Positions 1 through 7,658 of a stretch of DNA of 34,967 bases are shown one piece after another. Source of the DNA: Deltaproteobacteria bacterium (GTDB taxonomy: Bacteria; Desulfobacterota; GWC2-55-46); the NCBI GenBank assembly GCA_016234955.1, contig JACRNN010000174.1, positions 1 through 34,967 on the forward strand, written 5' to 3'. Within the stretch, counting starts at the first letter, position 1, and every line of letters starts with the position of its first letter. The notes beneath the pieces were generated by a model. It saw only the letters and a program-made list of their open reading frames with translations, had not been told where the DNA came from and did no database searches. Both the position numbers and the translations under genes were made by a program.

Positions 1-798
1 CTGGACCAGGTACGTCCCGTCAGGCGTCAGGACCGGGGGGCTGACCATGCCGGGCTTGAGCATGGAGGCCGCCGCCTCTATTTTTCTATCCATCTCGCCG
101 GACTTCATGACGCCCATCTCACCGCCGTTTGCGGCCTCATGCCCTTCGGAATACCGCCTGGCAAGCTCCTTAAAGCCCTCGCCCCTGGCAAGGCCTTCGG
201 TTACGGCCTTGAGTCTGCCCTTCGATGATTCGCCGTTCGGCACATATATCATGTTGAGCCTGTAGGAGGCCGGGCCGTAGAACTCTTCGGCCCTCTGCCT
301 GTAGTAGTCCTCTATGTCCACATCCTCTATGGATATCTTGGAGCGGAACTCCTTGTTTATGAACTTGACCTGCCTTATCTGTTCCTTGAGCTGCTCCCTG
401 TACTCCTTGTACGTAAGGCCGCTGCGGGCAAGGGCCAGCATGAGCCCCTCGTGCGTCATGTTGTTGTTCTGCCTCTTTATGTCGTCTATGGCGTTGTCTA
501 TCTCCCTGTCGCTCACCTCTATGCCGGCCTTGTCAGAGGCCTGCTTTACGAGCTTCTGCTCTATGAGCCCGTCGAGGACCAGGGACTTGGCCTCGGCTAT
601 CTTCTTTGCGTCCCCCTTGTCCTTCGGGGATATCTTTTCGAGGGCCAGCGCCGTGGCGGCGTTGAGCTCCGAGAGGGTTATGACGCTGTTGTTGATTATG
701 GCGACTATCCTGTCCACCACCTCCGCGTCCGAAACGGAGGGCGCGGCCAGCGAGAACAGCGCGACGGCGAATATGAAGAAATGGGGCAGAGCCCTCAC
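1..798 (-). CDS. surA: Periplasmic chaperone / peptidyl-prolyl isomerase SurA (3'-truncated by window edge)
   Basis: Minus-strand reading from GTG at 798 gives VRALPHFFIFAVALFSLAAPSVSDAEVVDRIVAIINNSVITLSELNAATALALEKI...IEQKLVKQASDKAGIEVSDREIDNAIDDIKRQNNNMTHEGLMLALARSGLTYKEYREQLKEQIRQVKFINKEFRSKISI: signal peptide plus SurA N-terminal domain. Not in the ORF track because it runs off the edge. Confidence 0.85.
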   Translation of the reverse strand, partial: MRALPHFFIFAVALFSLAAPSVSDAEVVDRIVAIINNSVITLSELNAATALALEKISPKDKGDAKKIAEAKSLVLDGLIEQKLVKQASDKAGIEVSDREIDNAIDDIKRQNNNMTHEGLMLALARSGLTYKEYREQLKEQIRQVKFINKEFRSKISIEDVDIEDYYRQRAEEFYGPASYRLNMIYVPNGESSKGRLKAVTEGLARGEGFKELARRYSEGHEAANGGEMGVMKSGEMDRKIEAAASMLKPGMVSPPVLTPDGTYLVQ

Positions 799-872
799 AG
801 GGCGCCGAAAAAGTCTTTTGAGAGAAACCTTTCTACGGAAAGTTTCCCCCGGAAGACTGTTTTTCAGCGCCC
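799..872. repeat. Imperfect inverted repeat element between surA and the parvulin gene
   Basis: AGGGCGCCGAAAAAGTCTT (799-817) pairs with AAGACTGTTTTTCAGCGCCC (853-872) with one bulge and a mismatch. The arm sequence CTCTCAAAAGACTTTTTC recurs near 27500. Confidence 0.6.
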
Positions 873-908
873 CGCCAAAACCTATCCTGGTGAAATGGCG
901 GCAGACTG

Positions 909-1877
909 TCACAGCAGGTCCTCCCTTACGGTTATCTTGGTCTTCTTTTTCAATAACTTTATCCAGGCATAGACCTCCGAGTCCTCTTTTTCGGAGCGGA
1001 GCCTCTCCATTATCCTGGCCTTGACCTCTTCGAACCCGAGCCTGCGGCCGCTCCTCCTGCCTTCGAGCAGGAATATGTGGTAGCCGTATTCGGTCTTGAC
1101 CACCGGGCTTATCTCGCCGGTCTTGAGCTTGAATACCGCGTCCTCGAACTCCTTCGGCATATCCCCTCTCGCGAAGTAGCCGAGGTCCCCGCCGTTCTTG
1201 CGCTCAGGGCTTAGGGAGACCTCCTCGGCCACGGCCGCGAAGTTCCCGGCGTTGAGCCTTTTCCTTATCTTCCCCGCCTCATCCTCCGAAGCGGCCACTA
1301 TCATCCTGGCGTGCGCCTGCTCCTGCACGTCATAGTCCTCTATATGCTCGATGTAGTATTCCCTTGCGTCCTTCTCGGTCACGGACTGGCCGGCCTTCCT
1401 GCCTATGAGCTGGTCGACGGTCTTTTTTATGAGGAGCTTTCTCCGTATCTCTTCCTTCCAGTTATCTATACTGCCGTACCTCTCCTCCACAGCCTCCTTG
1501 AAGGTCTCGTCCCCGTACTCCTTTTTAAGCCCCTCCACCTCCTGCGAAAGCTCCCTAACGTCTACGGTTATTCCGGCCCGCCCGGCCTCGGCGATCATGA
1601 GCTCTTCCTCTATGAGCTGGTTGATAAGCTCTTTTTTCAGCTCCGAGATATCCTCCTGAGTCCCCTGCTCTCCGGGCGGCATGAGCCTTTTGAGGGCGTC
1701 ACTGTACTGGCGGACCGTTATGAGGCGGTCCCCCACCTTCGCCACAGTATCCTGCCCGCCCGTTCCCTTGCATCCGTTTGCGCCGAATACGCCGATGGCG
1801 AACATAAGTAAAAGCGACGCCCTCAGCCCCGCCTTCGACGCGGCACATCCCTTAATGAACCTCCCCGAAGGAAACAT
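909..1877 (-). CDS. Parvulin-type peptidyl-prolyl cis-trans isomerase with N-terminal signal/lipoprotein-like segment
   Basis: ORF 322 aa; SurA_N-like N-terminus and rotamase motif ERKNGGDLGYFARGDMPKEFEDAVFKLKTGEISPVVKTEYGYHIFLLEGR; strong SD (GAGGGG) before ATG at 1877. Confidence 0.85.
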   Translation of the reverse strand: MFPSGRFIKGCAASKAGLRASLLLMFAIGVFGANGCKGTGGQDTVAKVGDRLITVRQYSDALKRLMPPGEQGTQEDISELKKELINQLIEEELMIAEAGRAGITVDVRELSQEVEGLKKEYGDETFKEAVEERYGSIDNWKEEIRRKLLIKKTVDQLIGRKAGQSVTEKDAREYYIEHIEDYDVQEQAHARMIVAASEDEAGKIRKRLNAGNFAAVAEEVSLSPERKNGGDLGYFARGDMPKEFEDAVFKLKTGEISPVVKTEYGYHIFLLEGRRSGRRLGFEEVKARIMERLRSEKEDSEVYAWIKLLKKKTKITVREDLL

Positions 1878-1979
1878 TAAATCCCCTCTTCCTGATGGTA
1901 TCTGCCTGAGCGCATCTCACCATGTAAACCCTGGCCCGCCCCGCCTGCCGGCGGAAAAAACTCTTATTTTAAGCAGTAT

Positions 1980-2103
1980 TAACTATAACATCCAAGCGCG
2001 AGCTCTTTCAATATATATCTTGCCTCCTCTATCGGGGAAGCGCCCTCTTCCATGGACGCTATGAACCTCGAATCCGGCGTTATCCTGTACTTCTTCGGCT
2101 CTT
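1980..2103 (-). other. -1 frame continuation of the Mfd C-terminus (EPKKYRITPDSRFIASMEEGASPIEEARYILKELALGCYS)
   Basis: After TC[A AAA AAG] in the zero frame, the -1 frame stays open for 40 codons to TAA at 1980. It resembles the E. coli Mfd C-terminus recalled as PQHYRLDGPTRLKFI...RIEWVRQFMRELEE. Confidence 0.7.
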
Positions 2104-5100
2104 TTTTGAAAAATAGCTTATCCGCTTCAACAGGAGCTTGAGCTCCACCGTGCCCGCGAGGTTATTTACGAGGGCCGGAGGGTCCCCGTAGCGGTCGGCA
2201 AGCTCGTCGGTTATCGAGACGAGCTCGTCCGCCGAACGGACGGAAGCAAGCCTCTTGTAGAAAGAGAGCCTGTGCCTCGTGTCCGGCACATAGTCCTCGG
2301 GTATGTACTGGGAGACCCTCAGGTTTATCTCCGGCTCCGCCTCTTCGGGTATTTCCGTGCCCCTTATCTCATTGACGGCGTCCTCGAGGAGCTGGGCGTA
2401 GAGGTCGAACCCGACCTCGGCTATCTGGCCCGACTGCGCGGCGCCGAGAAGCTCTCCCGCGCCCCTTATCTCGAGGTCGTAGGTAGCCACCTTGAACCCG
2501 GAGCCCGGCTCGCAGAGTTCCTGGATGACCTCTATCCGTTTTCTCGCGTCGTCGGTAAGCTCGCCCATAGGCGGGCATATGAAGTAGGCGTAGGCCCTGT
2601 GGCTGCTCCTGCCCACCCTCCCCCTCAGCTGGTAGAGGTCGGCCAGACCGAACCTGTCCGCCCTGTTTATTATTATGGTGTTGGCCGAAGGGATGTCGAG
2701 CCCGGATTCCACTATGGCGGTTGAGAGGAGTATGTCGTACTCCCTGTTCACGAAGCCGAGCATCTTTTTCTCAAGCTCGCCTTCGCGCATCCGCCCGTGC
2801 GCTACCGCCACCCTGGCGTGCGGGACTATCCTCCTCAAGACCTCTTCCGCCTTGCCCATGGACTCTATCCTGTTGTGGACGAAGAAGACCTGCCCGCCCC
2901 TGTGGAGCTCCCTTTCAATGGCCTCGGCTATGACCGTTTCATCGAACCTTATGACCGAGGTCTTCACCGCGAGCCTGTCCTCGGGCGGGGTGTTTATTAT
3001 GCTCAGCTCCCTTATGCTTGCCAGCGACATGTGGAGCGTCCTTGGGATGGGCGTGGCGGTCAGCGTAAGTACGTCCACCCTCTTCCTCATCTGCTTGAAC
3101 CTCTCCTTGTGCGCCACGCCGAACCTGTGCTCTTCGTCTATGACGATGAGCCCGAGGTCCTTGAACTCGATGTCTTTCTGAAGGAGCCTGTGAGTCCCGA
3201 TAACTACGTCGACAAGGCCCTTTGCGAGCCTGTCCACGGCGTCTTTCTGCTCCTTTTTGGACTTGAACCTGCTCAGCACCTCAACCGCCACCGGATACGG
3301 CGCAAGCCTTTTGCAAAACGTCCTGAAGTGCTGCTGGGCAAGTACCGTGGTGGGCACGAGCACGGCCACCTGCTTTTTATCGAGCACCGCCTTGAACGCG
3401 GCCCTTATCGCGACCTCGGTCTTCCCGTAGCCGACGTCCCCGCAGATGAGCCTGTCCATGGGCCTGGGCTCCTCCATGTCCTTGAGGCACTCCTCTATCG
3501 CGCGCGCCTGGTCCGGGGTCTCCTCGTACTCGAACCCGGCCTCGAACTCATGGAACGTCCTGTCCGGCGGGGAGAACGCGAAGCCCTCGGCCACCTGCCG
3601 CTCCGCGTAGAGCTTGAGGAGCTCTCCGGCGAGCTTTTCCACGGCCTGCTTTACACGCTTCTTCTTCCTCTCCCATCCCGGCCCACCGAGCCTGTCAAGC
3701 TCCGGTCCTTCGCCCTCGACCCCGTGGTACTTGCTTACGAGGTCCATCCTCAATACCGGGAGATAGAGCTTGTCCCCGTCCCTGTATTCCATCAGCAGAA
3801 ATTCGTTGTCCACGCCGTCGATGCCGAGCCTCTTGAGCCCCCTGTACAACCCCACCCCGTGCATGGAATGGACGATGAAGTCGCCGGGAGAGAGGTCCTG
3901 GAGCTGGGCGACGAACGCCTCGAGCTTCCTCGACGGAGGCGCCCGCCTGTTCACCCTCTCGCCGAAGACCTCTTCTTCGGATATGACGGCCACGGCCTCG
4001 CCGGGGATTCTGAACCCGGTCTGCAGCGACCCGATGGCTATGGAGAACCCCGGCGTGGCGGCGTCGATTATCTCAGGGGCCGTTATGACCGGAGGGTTCA
4101 GGCCGTATCCGGAGAGTATCTCCCTCGTCCTTCCGGCCTGCGCCCTGTTGTGCGCGGTCAGGTACGTCCTTACCCCGGCGTCGGTCCACTCCTTTACCCT
4201 GTCGGCGAGCGGGGCGAGGAGATCTTCGCCTTTCCGGAAGGAGACCTCCTGCCTGATATCCATGTTCGATGCCGAGGGTATCTCCATCCTTGCGCCGCGC
4301 AGGGACTCGATATTGAGGACGGGGTAAGACTTCAAGGCCGAGTCCATCTCTTCCTGGCTCAGATACAGCTCCTCAGTCGCCGCGTGGAACTCCTTTTTCT
4401 CTACAAGGCGCTCTGCCGCGTCCTTCACCTCCCGGGCAAAGCCTGCGATCCGGTCTTCTACAAGCTCCGGGTCTATGACCGCGACGACGGCGCCGTTGCC
4501 CAGGTAGTCGAATACGGTATCGAGCCTTTCGTAGAGGAGCGGCAGGATCGCGTCAAGCCCGGCATAACCCACGCCCGACCTTATCTTCTCGGAGAGCGGC
4601 TCCCACGCCTCCCGTTTAAGGCCGAGGGAGTCGGCCCTCTCTATGAGCCTCTCCCGCGCCTTGAACCTTCCGTCCCTTACGACCGTGGCCTCGCGCGCCG
4701 GGAGTATCCGCGCCTCCTCAAGCTCCTTCAATGACCTCTGCGTGGCTGCGTCGAAGCTCCTGATGGATTCCACCTCGTCGCCGAAGAACTCTATCCTCAG
4801 GGGTGTGTCGTGCATCGGCGCGAATATATCGAGTATCCCTCCCCTTAAGGATATCTCGCCGCGCTCCTCCACCATAGACATCCTCGAATACCCTATGTCC
4901 TGGAGCCTTGATACGAGCCCCTCCATCGGGAGCTCACCTCCCTTCTTGATGTCGATGACCCTCTCTCCGAGCCCTGAGGCCGGCATCACGCGCTGCATAA
5001 GGTTGTCGGCCGGGCTTACGGTGATGAAGGGGGTTTGGACGGTGAGGCTGAAGAGCACCCTCATCCTTTCGGCCTGTATCTCCTGGTGGGCCTGCTCAAG

Positions 5101-5370
5101 CTCGAAGGGGAGGACTTCGGTGGACGGATAGAAGAGCACCCTGTCGGCGCCGAGGAAGAACCGGAGGTCTGAGGCAAAGCCCTCGGCGGCCTCCTGCGTG
5201 GGGAGCACCGCGAGGACGGGCCTGTCATGACACTTGAATAACGTCGCGAGGAAAAAGGCCTTCGCGGAGCCGTAGAGCCCGCCGAGGCTCAACTCCGCGC
5301 CGTCCTTGAGCTTAACGGCGTCGGAGGCGGCCTGGCGTATGGAGCATATCCTGTTCTCTGATTCCGGCAT
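2080..5370 (-). CDS. mfd: Transcription-repair coupling factor (Mfd); zero-frame product ends early, see finding
   Basis: UvrB-like N-terminus, CarD-like RID (LSPGDFIVHSMHGVGLYRGL), helicase motifs (ICGDVGYGKTEVAIRAAFKA, IDEEHRFGV, LTATPIPRTLHMS, ESGLDIPSANTIIINRADRFGLADLYQLRGRVGRS), TRCF C-domain. Start placed at MPESENR (ATG at 5370, SD AAAGG) rather than the longest ORF start at 5442. Confidence 0.93.
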   Translation of the reverse strand: MPESENRICSIRQAASDAVKLKDGAELSLGGLYGSAKAFFLATLFKCHDRPVLAVLPTQEAAEGFASDLRFFLGADRVLFYPSTEVLPFELEQAHQEIQAERMRVLFSLTVQTPFITVSPADNLMQRVMPASGLGERVIDIKKGGELPMEGLVSRLQDIGYSRMSMVEERGEISLRGGILDIFAPMHDTPLRIEFFGDEVESIRSFDAATQRSLKELEEARILPAREATVVRDGRFKARERLIERADSLGLKREAWEPLSEKIRSGVGYAGLDAILPLLYERLDTVFDYLGNGAVVAVIDPELVEDRIAGFAREVKDAAERLVEKKEFHAATEELYLSQEEMDSALKSYPVLNIESLRGARMEIPSASNMDIRQEVSFRKGEDLLAPLADRVKEWTDAGVRTYLTAHNRAQAGRTREILSGYGLNPPVITAPEIIDAATPGFSIAIGSLQTGFRIPGEAVAVISEEEVFGERVNRRAPPSRKLEAFVAQLQDLSPGDFIVHSMHGVGLYRGLKRLGIDGVDNEFLLMEYRDGDKLYLPVLRMDLVSKYHGVEGEGPELDRLGGPGWERKKKRVKQAVEKLAGELLKLYAERQVAEGFAFSPPDRTFHEFEAGFEYEETPDQARAIEECLKDMEEPRPMDRLICGDVGYGKTEVAIRAAFKAVLDKKQVAVLVPTTVLAQQHFRTFCKRLAPYPVAVEVLSRFKSKKEQKDAVDRLAKGLVDVVIGTHRLLQKDIEFKDLGLIVIDEEHRFGVAHKERFKQMRKRVDVLTLTATPIPRTLHMSLASIRELSIINTPPEDRLAVKTSVIRFDETVIAEAIERELHRGGQVFFVHNRIESMGKAEEVLRRIVPHARVAVAHGRMREGELEKKMLGFVNREYDILLSTAIVESGLDIPSANTIIINRADRFGLADLYQLRGRVGRSSHRAYAYFICPPMGELTDDARKRIEVIQELCEPGSGFKVATYDLEIRGAGELLGAAQSGQIAEVGFDLYAQLLEDAVNEIRGTEIPEEAEPEINLRVSQYIPEDYVPDTRHRLSFYKRLASVRSADELVSITDELADRYGDPPALVNNLAGTVELKLLLKRISYFSKKSRRSTG

Positions 5371-5386
5371 ATTACCTTTCTTTAAT

Positions 5387-5436
5387 GAACATGCATGGCG
5401 AGCGCGAGGCCAGCGGCTTGCTGCGGGGAGCTTCAA
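5387..5436 (+). repeat. Short copy of dispersed 'GAACATGCATRGCGAGCG' hairpin repeat
   Basis: gaacatgcatggcgagcg...cttgctgcggggagcttcaa; shares head and tail with copies at 10121 and 16137. Confidence 0.7.
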
Positions 5437-5514
5437 CCCCAAGAGGATTGAAAACCCAAGGGGTCTCGGAACGCTAAAGACCCCCGAAGGATTGAAAGCC
5501 CAGGGGGTTTCGTA
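5437..5514 (+). repeat. Tandem pair of hairpin plus AACGCTAAA-type units
   Basis: CCCCaagaggattgaaaacccaaGGGGtctcggaacgctaaagac followed by CCCCCgaaggattgaaagcccaGGGGGtttcgtaatgctaaagac; a third related unit lies in the pyk leader. Confidence 0.65.
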
Positions 5515-5691
5515 ATGCTAAAGACCGTATTGCGATGGGTCTATCTCTCGGCAACAAGAGAGTATATCACAAACGGCGTTGGTGAAAAAGGCTTTTGGCA
5601 CGCACGCGGGAGGGTTGAGGCACATGGGGGACGGCCGCTGAACGATGGGGGGTTTTCACCGAGTCTTGGCAATTCAGCGGAAAGCGAGATA

Positions 5692-5719
5692 TTGACATAC
5701 CGGTCTTTGTAAGGATAAT
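5692..5719 (+). promoter_or_regulatory. Predicted sigma70 promoter for pyk
   Basis: TTGACA (5692-5697), 16-nt spacer, GATAAT (5714-5719); about 85-nt leader to ATG 5810. Confidence 0.6.
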
Positions 5720-5766
5720 ATGGCGGAGGTTGTTTCAAAAAATTATCTCATAGCCCCATGAAATCT

Positions 5767-5791
5767 CCCCCGGCCTCAAGGCCCACGGGGG
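5767..5791 (+). promoter_or_regulatory. Leader hairpin just upstream of pyk
   Basis: CCCCCGGCCTCAAGGCCCACGGGGG nested stem followed by TTTGAGAACGCTAAAAAAATG. Confidence 0.45.
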
Positions 5792-5809
5792 TTTGAGAAC
5801 GCTAAAAAA

Positions 5810-7285
5810 ATGAAAAACGTGAGAAACAATAGAAAGACAAAGATAATAGCCACCATAGGCCCGGCGACAAGGTCTCCGGAGCTGGTCGAGGGGCTCCTGC
5901 TCGCGGGCGCGAACGTCGTGAGGCTGAACTTCTCCCACGGGACGTATGAGGAGCACGGGGAATTCATCGCCACGGTCAGGGGCGTGGCGGGCAGGCTCAA
6001 TCTGCCTGTGGCGATACTGCTCGACCTTCAGGGTCCGAGGATAAGGGTCGGCCGCATCAAAGGGGGCGCGGTGGCGCTTGAGAAGGGGCAGAGGGTCACC
6101 CTCGCCTCCGAAGAGGACAGCGGCCCCGGCGCCGTAACGACCACGTATAAGGACCTCTACAAGGACGTGAAGCCGGGGGACAGGGTACTTATGGACGACG
6201 GGCTCATCGAGGTAAGGGTGCTTGGCGTAAGCGGGCAAAGGGTCGAGTGCGAGGTCGTCTACGGCGGCGTGCTCAAGGAGCACAAGGGGATGAACCTGCC
6301 CGGAGTCAGCATAAGCGCATCATGCCTCACGGAAAAAGACATCGAGGACCTGCACTTCGGGATAGAGAAGGGCGTGGACTTCATCGCGCTCTCATTTGTC
6401 AGGAGGGCCGCCGACATAGTGGAGCTGAAGTCCCGGCTCAAGGGCAAGAACTCCGAGATACAGGTAATAGCCAAGATAGAGAAGGGCGAGGCCATCGCCG
6501 ACCTGAGCGCTATCATAGATGAGGCCGACGGCGTGATGATAGCGAGGGGCGACCTCGGCGTTGAGCTTTCCGCCGAAGAGATACCGGTGCTCCAGAAAAA
6601 GATCATCTCCGCGGCCAACGAGGCGGGCAAGATAGTCATCACCGCCACGCAGATGTTGGAGTCGATGATAGCCAACCCGAGGCCGACGAGGGCCGAGGCC
6701 TCCGACGTGGCCAACGCGGTCTTTGACGGCACGGACGCGCTGATGCTCTCCGGAGAGACGGCGGCCGGGAGCTACCCGGTAAAGGCCGTTGAGATGATGT
6801 CCAGGATAGCCAAGGAGGCCGAGGACGCCGCCCTTGCGCACAAGCACATGCTCAGGAGGAAGAAGTTCGAGACCCCGTCATTCGCCCAGGCCGTCGCATT
6901 CGCCGCGAACGCCGCGAGCAACGAGGTCAACGCCAGGGCGATAGTGGTCTTTACCCACAGCGGCGAGACGGCGCGGCTCCTGTCGAAACTGAGGCCGTCA
7001 ACCCCTATAATCGCCTTCACCCACATCGAGAGGACGTGGAGGCGGATGTCCCTCATGTGGGGCATAGAGCCCTACATGATAGGCTTCGGGGAGCATACGG
7101 ACGAGATGATATGCATGGGCGAGGCCGCGCTCCTGGATAACGGGCTGGCCGAGGCCGGGGACACCATCGTCGTTGTCTCCGGCACGAAGGTAGGCATGCG
7201 CGGCGCGACGAACATGATGAAGATAGACTGGATAGGGAGCACGGAATGCAAGATATACCTCAAGGAACGCGTCAGCGTGCCTTGA
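5810..7285 (+). CDS. pyk: Pyruvate kinase
   Basis: [127 protein letters not shown]. Confidence 0.96.
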   Translation: MKNVRNNRKTKIIATIGPATRSPELVEGLLLAGANVVRLNFSHGTYEEHGEFIATVRGVAGRLNLPVAILLDLQGPRIRVGRIKGGAVALEKGQRVTLASEEDSGPGAVTTTYKDLYKDVKPGDRVLMDDGLIEVRVLGVSGQRVECEVVYGGVLKEHKGMNLPGVSISASCLTEKDIEDLHFGIEKGVDFIALSFVRRAADIVELKSRLKGKNSEIQVIAKIEKGEAIADLSAIIDEADGVMIARGDLGVELSAEEIPVLQKKIISAANEAGKIVITATQMLESMIANPRPTRAEASDVANAVFDGTDALMLSGETAAGSYPVKAVEMMSRIAKEAEDAALAHKHMLRRKKFETPSFAQAVAFAANAASNEVNARAIVVFTHSGETARLLSKLRPSTPIIAFTHIERTWRRMSLMWGIEPYMIGFGEHTDEMICMGEAALLDNGLAEAGDTIVVVSGTKVGMRGATNMMKIDWIGSTECKIYLKERVSVP

Positions 7286-7341
7286 AGCGGCAAGGGCGAG
7301 ATACGGACGGCGCGCCCTGAAAATGGATTAAGGGCGGTCTT

Positions 7342-7411
7342 GTAGGGTGGGCTCCGCCCACCAAGATATCAGCTACTCACTCCTGTAAATGGTGGGCCGA
7401 GCCCACCCTAC
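7342..7411. repeat. Inverted-repeat element (GTAGGGTGGGC family)
   Basis: GTAGGGTGGGCTCCGCCCACCA (7342-7363) and TGGTGGGCCGAGCCCACCCTAC (7390-7411) are reverse complements at 21/22 positions; each arm is also internally dyadic. Confidence 0.85.
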
Positions 7412-7496
7412 GTCCCTAAGGTCGGCGTTCAGTTGCCGTTCGACCCCCTGATGCGCGGTTTTCTCTATTTGGCGGAAGGGGGAGGGAGGGCCATAG

Positions 7497-7521
7497 GATG
7501 CGCTGAGGAACGAAGCGCATC
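7497..7521. repeat. Palindromic repeat GATGCGCT-N9-AGCGCATC
   Basis: GATGCGCTgaggaacgaAGCGCATC perfect 8-bp arms. Confidence 0.65.
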
Positions 7522-7559
7522 GTTCGAGTTGAATTTCGTATGGCAGCCACGAATCATTC

Positions 7560-7584
7560 GGGTTCAATCTGCAAGATTGAACCC
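7560..7584. repeat. Perfect palindrome GGGTTCAATCT-gca-AGATTGAACCC
   Basis: 11-bp perfect arms, 3-nt centre. Confidence 0.8.
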
Positions 7585-7591
7585 GCCAGAA

Positions 7592-7617
7592 GTGGGCAGG
7601 ACGAAACTCCTGCCACC
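7592..7617. repeat. Hairpin GGCAGGA-cgaaac-TCCTGCC
   Basis: 7-bp perfect arms (7595-7601 / 7608-7614), extended by flanking GTG/CAC. Confidence 0.55.
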
Positions 7618-7625
7618 ACAAAAAT

Positions 7626-7657
7626 GTTCCCTTCGGGGAATTATACCCGAAGGGAAC
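7626..7657 (-). terminator. Strong hairpin, likely Rho-independent terminator of the slt gene; also a copy of the CCCGAAGGGAAC repeat
   Basis: GTTCCCTTCGGG-gaattata-CCCGAAGGGAAC, perfect 12-bp arms; on the minus strand the stem is followed by ATTTTTG. Confidence 0.7.
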
Positions 7658-7658
7658 T

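Noticed and set aside
2797-4734. 645-aa plus-strand ORF antisense to mfd, and similar long antisense ORFs (e.g. 10799-12046 -, 21086-21919 +, 16717-17430 -)
   Set aside because: Shadow ORFs of GC-rich coding genes; composition rich in R/P/G/L/V/H, no recognisable domains, opposite strand clearly encodes known proteins.
5387-5514. Possible small CRISPR-like array because of tandem similar units
   Set aside because: Units are imperfect, contain their own hairpins, have no spacer architecture, and no cas genes are present.
7485-7620. Possible tRNA-like segment (GGTTCAATC words and nested hairpins)
   Set aside because: No cloverleaf with acceptor stem, anticodon loop and T-loop in correct order; explained better as palindromic repeats.
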